From: CALARM01 sp040217695
GTDB lineage: Bacteria > Vulcanimicrobiota > SpSt-956 > JAKJGF01
Direction of reading: 5' to 3'
NCBI GenBank assembly: GCA_040217695.1
Contig: JBEHWO010000003.1
Coordinates: forward strand, 7,714 to 71,713
DNA length: 64,000 nt
A program made the translations under genes and the position numbers. Positions within the stretch are counted from its first letter, which is position 1. Each line of letters opens with the position of its first letter. The notes beneath the pieces were generated by a model. It was not told the origin of the DNA, did not search any database, and saw only the letters and a list, made by a program, of their open reading frames with translations. Of the stretch, positions 42,413 through 51,667 are shown piece after piece.

Positions 42413-43453
42413 ATGATTGCTCTTGCTGATACTATGAAGAGTGTAGAACTGGAAGTAGTCCTTCCGGATCTCAGAAAAAAAACTAAAGGTCCCGTATCAG
42501 ATTTTATTACCCACCATTACAGACACTTTAATGCAGCCTCACTTGTAGATGCTGCCAGAGGGTATGAAAAACACCTGACGGAAGGAGGTAAAATGATGAT
42601 TACCCTTGCCGGAGCCATGAGCACGGCAGAACTGGGCGTATCTCTGGCAGAGATGATAAGGCAGGATAAGGTCCATATTATATCCTGCACAGGGGCAAAC
42701 CTGGAAGAGGATATAATGAACCTCGTAGCTCACAGCCATTACAAAAGAGTTCCGAATTACCGGGATCTCACACCATGGGAAGAAATGGAGCTTCTCGAAC
42801 AGGGATTGAACAGGGTTACCGACACATGTATACCGGAAGAAGAAGCTTTCAGGAAAATACAGAAACATATCTTCAGATTATGGAAAAACGCAGATACAAA
42901 TGGTATGAGGTTTTTCCCTCATGAATATATGTACCGGATGCTTAATAGCGGCGTTTTAAAGGAATATTATGAAATAGACCCGAAAGACAGCTGGATGATT
43001 GCTGCTGCAGAAAGGAATATCCCTATTATAGTCGGAGGATGGGAAGATTCGACTATGGGAAATATCTTTGCATCCTATGTAATCAAGGGTGAATTAAAAG
43101 CAGGTACTGTAAAAAGCGGAATAGAGTATATGGTCTATCTGGCCGATTGGTACAGAAACAATTCTGCCGAAGGCGGAATCGGCTTTTTTCAGCTTGGAGG
43201 AGGTATTGCCGGAGATTTCCCGATCTGTGTCGTTCCTATGATGTATCAGGATCTTGAATGGCATGACGTGCCTTTCTGGTCCTATTTCTGCCAGATCAGT
43301 GACAGCACTACATCTTATGGCTCTTACTCGGGTGCTGTCCCGAATGAAAAAATTACCTGGGGAAAGCTTCATGCAAATACACCTAAATATATCATAGAAT
43401 CTGATGCAACAATAGTTGCGCCCTTAATTTTTGCATATATATTAGGATGGTAA
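42413..43453 (+). CDS. Deoxyhypusine synthase-like protein
   Basis: 346 residues, NAD-dependent deoxyhypusine/homospermidine synthase fold. Seen: the glycine-rich MITLAGAMSTAELGVSLAEM, the substrate-region HIISCTGANLEEDI, GGWEDSTMGNIFA, and, near the end, EKITWGKLH, whose Lys corresponds to the catalytic lysine of deoxyhypusine synthase. Bacteria lack eIF5A, so the bacterial members probably act in polyamine metabolism or on another target. The ATG lies 7 bases after GGAGG. It is not linked to known polyamine genes here. The family is firm; the substrate is unknown. Confidence 0.85.
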   Translation: MIALADTMKSVELEVVLPDLRKKTKGPVSDFITHHYRHFNAASLVDAARGYEKHLTEGGKMMITLAGAMSTAELGVSLAEMIRQDKVHIISCTGANLEEDIMNLVAHSHYKRVPNYRDLTPWEEMELLEQGLNRVTDTCIPEEEAFRKIQKHIFRLWKNADTNGMRFFPHEYMYRMLNSGVLKEYYEIDPKDSWMIAAAERNIPIIVGGWEDSTMGNIFASYVIKGELKAGTVKSGIEYMVYLADWYRNNSAEGGIGFFQLGGGIAGDFPICVVPMMYQDLEWHDVPFWSYFCQISDSTTSYGSYSGAVPNEKITWGKLHANTPKYIIESDATIVAPLIFAYILGW

Positions 43454-43641
43454 AGAAAATTGAAAACTTTTTTGAAAACCCTTAACCATGTGATTAAAAT
43501 GAAAAATTATCAACAATTCCTCATATGTCAGAGGCCTGCTCATATTATTCGACAGGCACTACTTTTCCTCTTGCTCTAAACATTACCACTTTCTGCAAAT
43601 TTTGAGAATATAATATTTCCAACCAATAAGATTTAATTAAA

Positions 43642-43781
43642 CAGGAGTTACGCATTAGCTGCCTGTCATCCCCACGAAAGCAGGAATCCATAAGTTTTTT
43701 ATGATATTTTCAGTGGATTCCCGCGTATGCGGGAATGACAAAGGTTTATTGATGTTTTTATCAAAAAATGCGTAACTCCTG
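43642..43781. mobile_element. MITE-like element with REP-type palindrome inside
   Basis: Terminal inverted repeats CAGGAGTTACGCATT and AATGCGTAACTCCTG (140 bp apart in total). Inside is a palindrome of the widespread GTCATCCCCACGAAAGCAGG / CCGCGTATGCGGGAATGAC type. No transposase. The same terminal repeat bounds the element at 51698-51829, which carries a different inner palindrome. The 500-base gap has no gene. Confidence 0.8.
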
Positions 43782-43953
43782 ATTAAAGGTTTATGCAAAA
43801 ACACACTCATAATGCCTTTATAGAACAACATAAATTTTCTCTATTACATTCGAAAGGACTTACATGTTTTTTATTTTATTTTGTAAAAAATATGTAAGTT
43901 TTTTTATATAATCGCGCCGGAAACCCTCGTTCCATTGTGGTCGGGGGGATTGA

Positions 43954-45198
43954 CTATTTATGACTTTTCTTCCATTCTTCATATTTTTTATATGTCCCCG
44001 GAGCATTCTGTTTCCAGTCACTGAAGGTAGAGGGATCATTTTTTTCCATTGCTTCCCACTGCCCCATAGTTCTTTCAAAATTCTGTGCTTTTGTTATATC
44101 TTCGCCGGTCATATTATTACCCAATATATCCTCTGTGCTTTTTCCTTTATATGTCTCCTGATCAAAAGTTACAGTTAGAGGTTTGTTTAAACCGGGATCC
44201 ATATATTCTATACTGGTATTGGAATTTCCTGATATATTTACGTCTCCTACCCATCCGTCATTCCCTTTGCCAATACCCTGGAGGGCACCTGTAACTACAG
44301 CATAATTCGGCCCTTTATTCGGTTTGTCTGAACTATAGTTTGTAGGCCATGTATCCACATGGAGTCCGTCTACGGTGGTAGTCCAGTGTTTGCCTCCTGT
44401 TCGTGACGTTCCGCCTTCATTGAGGTGAAATTTAATATCAGAACCGCCGGCAAATCCTCCTTTTGCGCGAAGCATATTTACTGCTTCTGCCATACCGTCT
44501 ATGTTTACTCCTCCGTCACCCTGGCCGTGAACCTTTTGAGTAATCTCATACATTACTTTTTGAAGCTGCTCCGTATCTTTTACACTTATTTTCCCTGATG
44601 CTAAATGTTTGAGAGCTTCATCCTGTTCCGGTGTAAGTTTTTTACCTTTATTCAGATCTCCATAGACACTTCTTATGGCTGCGGCATTTTTCTGTGCCGC
44701 CTCGGGAGTTTTACCGCTGTCGATTACCATGGCACCTGCAAGGGAAGCACCTCCGCACATACCTTCTCCGTCTTTCCCGTTTGTTTTATTTACCTGAGGA
44801 GTATTTCTTAAAAGTTCTGTCCGTCTTGCCTTTGCTTCAGGAGAATTTCCCTGTATATCGACAGGTTTATTTCTGTCCATCGGTGCACTTTCTCTTTCGG
44901 CAGTAACTCCTTCTGTTTTCAGTTGAAGGGAATATTCCCGATCTGTACCGGAAGTTTGAGACCCTGTTATTTCCTGCGACAGGCTGGACTGAAGTCCTAC
45001 GAACTCCTTTGACCCTGCAGGATCACTGGACGGTTTTGCAATTTTATTATCTGCGGAAAAAGAATCATTTACCGGCGTTTGAGGGCTTTCAACCGGTTTC
45101 TGCTGTACAGGAGCCTGGTCAGTCTTTTTTTCTCCTGCTTCTTTATTCTGGCCGGGGCTTACGTACTGGTTTATTTTAGAAGTTATTGTACCTATCAT
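43954..45198 (-). CDS. Putative effector or peptidase with a Cys-His-Asp arrangement
   Basis: 414 residues, no classical signal peptide. Residues 1-135 are disordered (Gln, Pro, Ser, Lys rich), as in substrates of specialised secretion. The folded part (about 136-380) contains its only cysteine, Cys148, in GEGMCGGASLAGAM at a helix start. His271 is in TGGKHWTTTVDG and Asp282 in HVDTWPTN. Nucleophile on an N-terminal helix followed by His then Asp on strands is the order of papain-fold cysteine peptidases and related toxins. The ATG follows AAGGGAGA. The gene stands alone and is divergent from a beta-propeller gene. The function is inference. Confidence 0.55.
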   Translation of the reverse strand: MIGTITSKINQYVSPGQNKEAGEKKTDQAPVQQKPVESPQTPVNDSFSADNKIAKPSSDPAGSKEFVGLQSSLSQEITGSQTSGTDREYSLQLKTEGVTAERESAPMDRNKPVDIQGNSPEAKARRTELLRNTPQVNKTNGKDGEGMCGGASLAGAMVIDSGKTPEAAQKNAAAIRSVYGDLNKGKKLTPEQDEALKHLASGKISVKDTEQLQKVMYEITQKVHGQGDGGVNIDGMAEAVNMLRAKGGFAGGSDIKFHLNEGGTSRTGGKHWTTTVDGLHVDTWPTNYSSDKPNKGPNYAVVTGALQGIGKGNDGWVGDVNISGNSNTSIEYMDPGLNKPLTVTFDQETYKGKSTEDILGNNMTGEDITKAQNFERTMGQWEAMEKNDPSTFSDWKQNAPGTYKKYEEWKKSHK

Positions 45199-45294
45199 GT
45201 TAACCTGTCTCCCTTATTATAAATTTAACGCATACCGATATATATATCACGAAAAATAAAAAAAAGTAAAGAGATAATGTAAAATATTACAGAT

Positions 45295-45334
45295 ATTAAA
45301 AGGCTGATCAATAATTTCAGCCTTTTAATTTTTA
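45295..45334. terminator. Terminator-like hairpin in a divergent gene gap
   Basis: ATTAAAAGGCTGA and TCAGCCTTTTAAT form an inverted repeat with a 9-base loop, followed by TTTTT-rich sequence. The position, between two divergent starts and just ahead of a promoter, is unusual for a terminator; it may insulate the promoter at 45341. Confidence 0.5.
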
Positions 45335-45340
45335 AAATAC

Positions 45341-45369
45341 TTGTAATTCTCATCAGGGTATTATATAAT
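45341..45369 (+). promoter_or_regulatory. Promoter of the beta-propeller gene
   Basis: TTGTAA (45341-45346), a 17-base spacer, and a perfect TATAAT (45364-45369). The start codon is at 45402. Confidence 0.6.
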
Positions 45370-45401
45370 TTTTTGTATTTTTACATAACAGAGGGATGTT
45401 T

Positions 45402-46709
45402 ATGAAAAATTTTTTATATTTTATATCTTTTACCGGTATTTTGTTTTTCTTTACCATTGTTTATACTTATGCAGGCACAGGAGAGGGCGCCGCAGAAATT
45501 CTTAAGGAAATAAACCTGTTAAAAGGTAAACTTTCCTCTATGGATATATATACGGAAACATCGGAAAAAGGTTACCTGCAGATAGAAAAAAAATATAAAG
45601 ACGGAAAAAATATTATAGTAAAAACCCTGTTTGATAAAAATGGAAATGTGTTGTGCTGCGATGAATATATAACTTTTCAGGATAAATTAATATGGGAACA
45701 TAAAGAAACAGGTTCTGTTCATTTCATTATAACTGCAGGGAAAAATGGAATGGTAAAGAGGGAAGATGTTGCTTTCGCTCCTGTTTCGACCTGTACACCC
45801 CCGCCTTATGTTCCCCGGACTGTAACTCCGACACAGCATGTGAAACCTTCTGTGACACCGGCTCTCTCTATTTCTCCTGCTCCATCTCCAACGCCATGTG
45901 TCAAGCTTAAATTGAAGGAAAAAATAATATTTGTATCCGATTTTGACGGTATTATGAATATATATACCATTAACCCCGATGGCTCAAATCTTTATAAAAT
46001 AACAAAAGAAAGATATGAGAAAGCTTTCCCGTCGATTTCTCCCGATGGATTGAAAATAATATATTCAGGCAATAAGGATGGGACTTGGAATATTTATACA
46101 GTAAATACTGACGGTACCGGTGAAAAAAGACTGACGAACAGTGGTAGCAACGATATTATGCCATGTTTTATAGATAAGAATAATATTATATTTCAATCAT
46201 TCAGAGAAGGAAAGCCTGCTATATACAGAATGGCTCTTGATACGAAAGAAGTTTCTCTTCTTACGAATGATTTTATTCTATCTATTCACCCTGTTCTCTA
46301 CCCCGATAGAAAGAAAATTCTCTTTGCAGGAGAAAAGAATGGTAAAACCGAGTTATATAGTATGGACATAGATGGAAAAAATCTTAAAGAATTAACTCAT
46401 AGCAGGTTTGAAAAATCTTTTCCTTCTATATCTTCTGACGGTAAAAAGATTGCTTTCAGCGGGAACAGTGAAGGCAGATGGAGTATATATATCATTGACG
46501 GAGGGAAGCAGAGAAAAATTAACACAGGTTTTAAAGATAGCATCTATCCGTCCTGGACCTGTGACGGTAAACATATAGTTTTTCAGGCTCTCGAAAAAGG
46601 AAATACAGGTTTATTCAAAATAAATCTGTCAGGAGAGAAGTCTGTAAAATTAACGGATAATAAGAGTAATAATATTCAGGCAAGATGTCAATTTATAATG
46701 GTGAAATGA
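45402..46709 (+). CDS. Secreted TolB-like beta-propeller protein
   Basis: 435 residues. The N-terminus MKNFLYFISFTGILFFFTIV is a signal sequence. Residues about 25-130 form an unassigned domain, then comes a Pro/Thr/Ser linker (about 132-170). Six or so PD40/WD40-like TolB blades (about 175-435) follow, with the recurring pattern FVSDFDGIMNIYTINPDGSN, PSISPDGLKIIYSG and similar. Such propellers mediate protein contacts in the periplasm. The ATG at 45402 is 6 bases after GAGGG; an in-frame ATG at 45396 overlaps that site. There are no tol-pal genes nearby. Confidence 0.85.
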   Translation: MKNFLYFISFTGILFFFTIVYTYAGTGEGAAEILKEINLLKGKLSSMDIYTETSEKGYLQIEKKYKDGKNIIVKTLFDKNGNVLCCDEYITFQDKLIWEHKETGSVHFIITAGKNGMVKREDVAFAPVSTCTPPPYVPRTVTPTQHVKPSVTPALSISPAPSPTPCVKLKLKEKIIFVSDFDGIMNIYTINPDGSNLYKITKERYEKAFPSISPDGLKIIYSGNKDGTWNIYTVNTDGTGEKRLTNSGSNDIMPCFIDKNNIIFQSFREGKPAIYRMALDTKEVSLLTNDFILSIHPVLYPDRKKILFAGEKNGKTELYSMDIDGKNLKELTHSRFEKSFPSISSDGKKIAFSGNSEGRWSIYIIDGGKQRKINTGFKDSIYPSWTCDGKHIVFQALEKGNTGLFKINLSGEKSVKLTDNKSNNIQARCQFIMVK

Positions 46710-46886
46710 CGCGTAATTGTTTACACGTCACTTCACGGCTGTTTACCACTCAAGATATTCTGATTTGCCTGTCAGTTTATCGAGTCCATCTTTTATAATA
46801 ATGTTTTTATTCTTTTCTCTCTCTGAAATAAGCTCTGTTTATGATATTATATACACGAAGAAGGTAATAAAATATTGCAGTAATTT

Positions 46887-48539
46887 TTAATATTTCTTAA
46901 AGAAGATGGCTTTTAACTTTGTAAAAGCTGTTTTCTTGTAGCCCAGTTTTGCCAGGGTCTCATCGGCACTTCTGCAGATTTCCTGATCTTTCTCTGTTAA
47001 GAAGTCACACAAGTGTTTTATAGCTTTTGTATCTCCCATGTCTCCAAGGGCTTTTATGGCGCTTATTTTTATTCTGGTATTACTATCTCTTAAAGTTCCG
47101 ATAAGTAAATCGACTGTTGAAGATTCTTTATATGCTTCTTCTGTTAAAATAGAAATTATATTTATCTTGAGATCAATATCTGAAGTTTTATCAAATATTT
47201 TATAAAGAATTTTTACTATTTTCTTATCACCCCTGGGTGAAAGGATCTGAATTATGGCAGGCCACAGAGATGGGTCGCAAGAATCGGTATATTCTATTAA
47301 TGGATCTATTATTCTGGGATCGTTAAACTTTCCGAGTGATGTAAGAGCAGCACTGCAGACAAACTTATCCTTGTCTTTGAGGGCCTTTATCAACAGATCT
47401 ATAGCTCTCTCATCCATAAGTTCTCCCAGAATTGATGCACAGCTTTCTCTTATGGCAGGGTCTTCATCTTTTTCCAGGGCTTCCATAAGTATATATAAGG
47501 CTCTTTTATCTCCGGCTTTCCCCAGGGTAAGAGCAGCCTGAGTCCTTACTGTTCTGTTCTGGTCTTTAAGAGCATCTACCAGTAATTCCACTACTTTATC
47601 TCCGTCTGAAGGTTTCAGATTGGATATGGCAAGATAACGTTTATTATAATCTTCATGTTCTCTGGCTATATGAATATACATATCTGTTTTATCTGTAATC
47701 TGATCCTCATAAGGTTCTTTTTTCTCTTTCTCTTCCGGCGGTTTCTGAGGTGAAGTTCTGGCAGGAGCAGGACTGGAAAGAGAAGGTGCAAAAGGATCTT
47801 CTTCATCTTCACTGAATGAAAGTTCTATAGCAGGTAAATGAAGACCTATAACCTCCTGGTCTTCAGGAGGAGGGTTATCGTCATCACTTTCTACAGGTTC
47901 TTCCTTTACCGGCATAATTTTAGCAGTACTCTTTTTACCAGAGAGTTCAGATGAAAGCTCCTCATACGTACGGACTTTCTCCTGATTGGCTCTTTTTCTA
48001 TATATTTCTACAAGTTTATCATAAAAGCTTATAGCTTCTTTCTTATTTTCCTTTACAGAGTCCATTTCCACAAGAAACTCGTATGGTTCGGGCGCATTGG
48101 GATCTATTTTAATTACCTTCCTGTAGGCTATAATAGCAGAAGCCTGATCGCCTTTTCTGGAAAGTGTCTCTCCCAGTTTAATAAGAGCTGTTACATTTGA
48201 AATTTCACGTTTTAAAACGTCTCTATAATATTTTTCTGCATGATCAAAGGAACCCTGTTTGAAATGCATATCTCCCATTATACGATAGGCATCAACATCA
48301 TTCGGGGCTATACGTACAAGATTTTTGATTATATTTTTAACTTCTTCATATTTTTCAACAGATATATATTCTTCTGCCAGGTCTTTGAATTGCTGAATTG
48401 CTTCTTTAATTTTACCTAGTTTCACATCCATTTCGGCCAGTTCCTGGCGAAGACCGAGATTCCCCAGCCGATTACCACATTCATTACAGAAGGGTTGAAG
48501 GATAGAATTCTGGTGTTTACATTTAAGACAAGTTATCAT
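46887..48539 (-). CDS. Zinc-ribbon, TPR and HEAT-repeat protein
   Basis: 550 residues. An N-terminal zinc ribbon (CLKCKHQ...CNECG, four cysteines within the first 25 residues) is followed by TPR repeats (about 25-185: DAYRIMGDMHFKQGSFDHAE, TALIKLGETLSRKGD). An acidic Pro-rich linker (about 205-285) and a HEAT array (about 290-550: RTVRTQAALTLGKAGDKRA and similar) complete it. No catalytic domain. The HEAT type is the same as in the Ser/Thr kinase at 21963, hinting at a shared scaffold system. GTG and ATG codons at 48554 and 48551 overlap the GAGGTG site; the ATG at 48539 is chosen, though its spacing is long (12). Confidence 0.8.
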   Translation of the reverse strand: MITCLKCKHQNSILQPFCNECGNRLGNLGLRQELAEMDVKLGKIKEAIQQFKDLAEEYISVEKYEEVKNIIKNLVRIAPNDVDAYRIMGDMHFKQGSFDHAEKYYRDVLKREISNVTALIKLGETLSRKGDQASAIIAYRKVIKIDPNAPEPYEFLVEMDSVKENKKEAISFYDKLVEIYRKRANQEKVRTYEELSSELSGKKSTAKIMPVKEEPVESDDDNPPPEDQEVIGLHLPAIELSFSEDEEDPFAPSLSSPAPARTSPQKPPEEKEKKEPYEDQITDKTDMYIHIAREHEDYNKRYLAISNLKPSDGDKVVELLVDALKDQNRTVRTQAALTLGKAGDKRALYILMEALEKDEDPAIRESCASILGELMDERAIDLLIKALKDKDKFVCSAALTSLGKFNDPRIIDPLIEYTDSCDPSLWPAIIQILSPRGDKKIVKILYKIFDKTSDIDLKINIISILTEEAYKESSTVDLLIGTLRDSNTRIKISAIKALGDMGDTKAIKHLCDFLTEKDQEICRSADETLAKLGYKKTAFTKLKAIFFKKY

Positions 48540-48578
48540 TGTACTTAACATCACCTCTTAACCAGTAAGTTATTCTAC

Positions 48579-48607
48579 ATTATACTATATTTCTATACTG
48601 GAATCAA
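48579..48607 (-). promoter_or_regulatory. Promoter of the TPR-HEAT gene
   Basis: Minus strand: TTGATT (48602-48607), a 17-base spacer, and TATAAT (48579-48584). The start codon is about 40 bases downstream. Confidence 0.6.
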
Positions 48608-48658
48608 ATCTTTTCAAGAAAAGGTGAAGAAAATTTATCCATTAAGATTTATCAAATT

Positions 48659-49135
48659 TTATAAAACGTTGCCGGGAACCCCGGTACCCTTGCAGACGGG
48701 TTCATTGACTCTTCTGCCTTCCAGAAATTTTTTTCCGCCGTGATAGTCAGAAAGAGATTGCTTTTCTACAGGGCCGTCAATGGTAGACCTGTGTATGAAA
48801 TCTCCGTTACCGCAGTAAATTCCTACATGGGTTATAGTCCCGTCCGGCCACTCACCATAAGTATTCTTAAAGAAAACTAAATCCCCGGGCATAAGATCCG
48901 GGACTCTGTTGATTTTTATACCAATATCATCTCCTGCAAGGGAGTTTGCATAGCTTTCATCGGTAGGAAAATAATTATCGGAAGGTTTTTCTGTAACCCC
49001 CGGTTCTATACCGGAAAGAGAAAAAACCTTTCTTACAAACCAGGCACACTGCTCATTTTGACCCGGATTAAATTCCCTTCCCACCCACTCGAGAGCAACA
49101 GACAGAATCTTTGAAGAAAGAGATTTTTCAGACAT
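48659..49135 (-). CDS. NlpC/P60-family cysteine peptidase
   Basis: 158 residues. Catalytic Cys30 (NEQCAWFVRKVFSLSG) and His103 (ITHVGIYCGNGDFIHRST) follow the NlpC/P60 pattern, with PGDLVFFK between them. Family members cut peptidoglycan stem peptides. No signal peptide is present, so it is either cytoplasmic, released by another route, or carried by a secretion system. The start follows AAAGGAG. It stands between a promoter-bearing gap and a repeat-rich region. Confidence 0.85.
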   Translation of the reverse strand: MSEKSLSSKILSVALEWVGREFNPGQNEQCAWFVRKVFSLSGIEPGVTEKPSDNYFPTDESYANSLAGDDIGIKINRVPDLMPGDLVFFKNTYGEWPDGTITHVGIYCGNGDFIHRSTIDGPVEKQSLSDYHGGKKFLEGRRVNEPVCKGTGVPGNVL

Positions 49136-49149
49136 AATTACTCCTTTAA

Positions 49150-49250
49150 AGGTTTATATGAGAATCGTGACGCGTTACGGGAGGAACAAATTCTCAGATT
49201 TCGTTGTGACCGACCCGGTCATGTTTGTTACAGGTTATTTATTATGTAAA
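49150..49250. repeat. Element G copy
   Basis: GTTTATATGAGAATCGTGAC, then GCGTTACGGGAGGAACAAAT, TTGTGACCGACCCGGTCA and TTACAGGTTATTTATT. Related copies are at 63778-64000. Confidence 0.65.
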
Positions 49251-49401
49251 ATTACAGAGTGCCGGTCACCCTTTACCGCTTATTGCTCACCGATTATTAT
49301 ATGCTTTTTATAATAGTAATACAATAAGCAGGATTTAATTTTTTCAAAGTTGAATATTTATATATTCAATCCATAAATATTCCTGCCGTGACGGGTCAGT
49401 T

Positions 49402-49502
49402 AGGAATGGCAGTTAAATAAATGTCTCAAATATATTAATCGTGACGCGTAACGCGTAACGCGTGACGCGAGGAAAGAGACAATTAATAAATTTTCATTCC
49501 TT
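49402..49502. repeat. Element D copy 2 (opposite orientation to copy 1)
   Basis: AGGAATGGCAGTTAAATAAA at the left and AATTTTCATTCCT at the right. The core is CGTGACGCGTAACGCGTAAC, then GCGTGACGCGAGGAAAGAGAC. The 410-base gap 49136-49545 holds only elements G and D. Confidence 0.8.
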
Positions 49503-49545
49503 ATTATTATGGAAATTTAAGTGACTATAATTATGGTATAAACTT

Positions 49546-49875
49546 ATGAACCAGTCATTTTCAACATTGCCTCTCATCATAACTGTTATTTTATGTCTGG
49601 TTATTTCGACAGTAATAGTATATTACTTTGATGCAACAGGTAATCCCATATGGGATAAACCGGCATTAATACCTGCCGTCATAGTTATACCCCTGATTTT
49701 AGTCGGATGGCTTCCTCTGGGATTTTATTCCCTTTATCTCTATAAAAAAGAACGACCTGTTATTGCTACTGTTTTATCTGCAGTCACTGTTTTATGGATA
49801 ATAGCCATCATTGTAGCTATCGGAGGAATAATAAGGTTTTTGATAGGAGTGTCAAATAAATTTCTGGGATTTTAA
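49546..49875 (+). CDS. Small membrane protein, three predicted spans
   Basis: 109 residues with hydrophobic segments at about 7-27, 41-65 and 76-98, and a charged KKERP loop between the last two. No family recognised. There is no clear ribosome site before the ATG. It lies upstream of the FHA-GAF-cyclase gene on the same strand, 125 bases away, and could be co-transcribed. No function can be given. Confidence 0.55.
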   Translation: MNQSFSTLPLIITVILCLVISTVIVYYFDATGNPIWDKPALIPAVIVIPLILVGWLPLGFYSLYLYKKERPVIATVLSAVTVLWIIAIIVAIGGIIRFLIGVSNKFLGF

Positions 49876-50000
49876 ATATTTTTTGTGTCATAAAACAGGG
49901 TTCCTGTGTTTTGTTTACCGTAGAATAAAGCTTTGACGTAGATTTACACACCGTTTACTACGCATGTGATTACAAAATTCTTAATGAAGGTGAATCTCAT

Positions 50001-51665
50001 ATGTTTTTATTTTCAGAAGAACGTGACCAGAATAACAGAGCTGTATATAAACTAACAGGATATGAAGGGCCTTTAAAGGGTAGCAATTTTTTGCTCTCCT
50101 CATCGTCTAACGGTATAGGGAGAAATAAAAGCAACGATATAATCGTAAATGATGCAAAAGTATCACGTCATCATGCCACTTTAGATTTAATTGAAGGATT
50201 ATTATATATTACTGATTTGAACAGTACTGCAGGTACATATGTTAACGGTAAACGTATAACCAGAGCGATCCTGAACCATGGAGACAGAATTCAGTTTTAT
50301 CTCACAGGTGAAGATGATAAAAAAATATGTGAGAAAAAAACTGAAATCAGTGAAACTCATATTGTTGACAGAAAAGTATCTGTCAGTATGTCGGCAAATA
50401 TAAGAGATTTTCTGAGCCAGGATAAAACCAGATGGCTGTCAACACTTAAACTTTCAGACAGAGAAGAACATCTGAGAGATAAGAAAAAACTGGAGATTCT
50501 ACTTTCAGTCGGTACTGCTCTGAGCAAACCGGAAAGGATAGAAGTGAAGATTGAAAAAATACTTTCTGTTTTATTTGAAATAATGGATCTTGACAGGGCA
50601 GCCATATGGATACTGGACAGGGATATTACAGGTAATGCCATAAGAACAGCACATCTGGATCCGGTTTTTAAATATAAAATTTTCAGAAAGCGTTATGATC
50701 TTCAGGGAGAAGAAGAACCGGTATTTAGTATGAGTATAATAAACAAGGTATTACTTGAAGAAGAGGGATTGCTGGTTAAAGATGCTCTTAAAGACGAACA
50801 GTTTAAAAGTGCCATGAGCGTAAAGGTTCATGGTATAAGAACATGTGTCTGTGTTCCTCTTAAAACACAGGATAATCTTTTAGGTGTTTTATATGCAGAT
50901 GCTCAGAGACCTGTTGACAGATTTACAGATGAAGATTTGAAATTCGTTACTGCCTTCAGTGCACAGGCTGCAGTAGCAGTGGAAAATTCCCTTCTCCATC
51001 AAAAAATAGAAGATGATGCAAAGGTAAGAAGCCGTTTTGAAAGATTTTTCTCTCCCAATACCATTGATACGCTTATTAAAGAACCGGAATATGTGGGAAA
51101 GGGAGGAGAAGAAATGTGTGTAACAATTCTTTTCAGTGACATAAGAAATTACACGGAACTTTCAGGGAAAAAAAATCCTGTAGATGTAGCCAATATGCTC
51201 AACGAATATTTTCCGCCTATGGTGAAAATAGTATTTAATAAAGACGGAACCCTTGAAAAATATATAGGAGATGCCCTTATGGCCATATGGGGCGCACCGG
51301 TGCCGCGAGAAGATCATGCCCTTATGTCTGTCCTTGCGGCAATAGACATGCAAAAAGCAGTAAGGGAACTTAATGACAGGTGGAGAAAAACCGGTAAAAT
51401 CACAATAGATATAGGAATTGGAATAAATACAGGCATGTCTTTTGTGGGAAATATAGGTGATGATGAATATCTTCAATATGCTGCCATAGGAGATTCTACA
51501 AATCTGTCTGCCAGGCTGTGCTCCTGTGCTGCTCCCGGAGAAATTCTGGTCTCGGAATATACGTACAATATATTGAAGAATTCACAGATAAGATTTCAGG
51601 AGCTGGAAAGCATACCACTCAAGGGCTATGCCGGAAGGATCAGGAGATTTAAAGTTATTTTTTAG
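50001..51665 (+). CDS. FHA-GAF class III nucleotide cyclase
   Basis: 554 residues, soluble. The N-terminal FHA domain (about 20-110: GIGRNKSNDIIVNDAKVSRH, NSTAGTYVNGKRI) binds phosphothreonine and so could be controlled by a Ser/Thr kinase. A GAF domain spans about 165-335. The class III cyclase domain (about 370-550) has metal-binding Asp380 (FSDIRNYT) and Asp424 (YIGDALMAIWG), Lys420 consistent with ATP as substrate, and the Asn/Arg pair of NLSARL. It most likely makes cAMP. The start follows AATGAAGGTGA. The Ser/Thr kinase at 21963 is a candidate partner, as inference only. Confidence 0.9.
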   Translation: MFLFSEERDQNNRAVYKLTGYEGPLKGSNFLLSSSSNGIGRNKSNDIIVNDAKVSRHHATLDLIEGLLYITDLNSTAGTYVNGKRITRAILNHGDRIQFYLTGEDDKKICEKKTEISETHIVDRKVSVSMSANIRDFLSQDKTRWLSTLKLSDREEHLRDKKKLEILLSVGTALSKPERIEVKIEKILSVLFEIMDLDRAAIWILDRDITGNAIRTAHLDPVFKYKIFRKRYDLQGEEEPVFSMSIINKVLLEEEGLLVKDALKDEQFKSAMSVKVHGIRTCVCVPLKTQDNLLGVLYADAQRPVDRFTDEDLKFVTAFSAQAAVAVENSLLHQKIEDDAKVRSRFERFFSPNTIDTLIKEPEYVGKGGEEMCVTILFSDIRNYTELSGKKNPVDVANMLNEYFPPMVKIVFNKDGTLEKYIGDALMAIWGAPVPREDHALMSVLAAIDMQKAVRELNDRWRKTGKITIDIGIGINTGMSFVGNIGDDEYLQYAAIGDSTNLSARLCSCAAPGEILVSEYTYNILKNSQIRFQELESIPLKGYAGRIRRFKVIF

Positions 51666-51667
51666 AG

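Noticed and set aside
24140..51665. PycTM-like gene plus the cyclase at 50001 as a complete Pycsar system
   Set aside because: The genes are 26 kb apart, and the cyclase has FHA-GAF architecture with an adenylate-type substrate Lys, not the compact PycC type.
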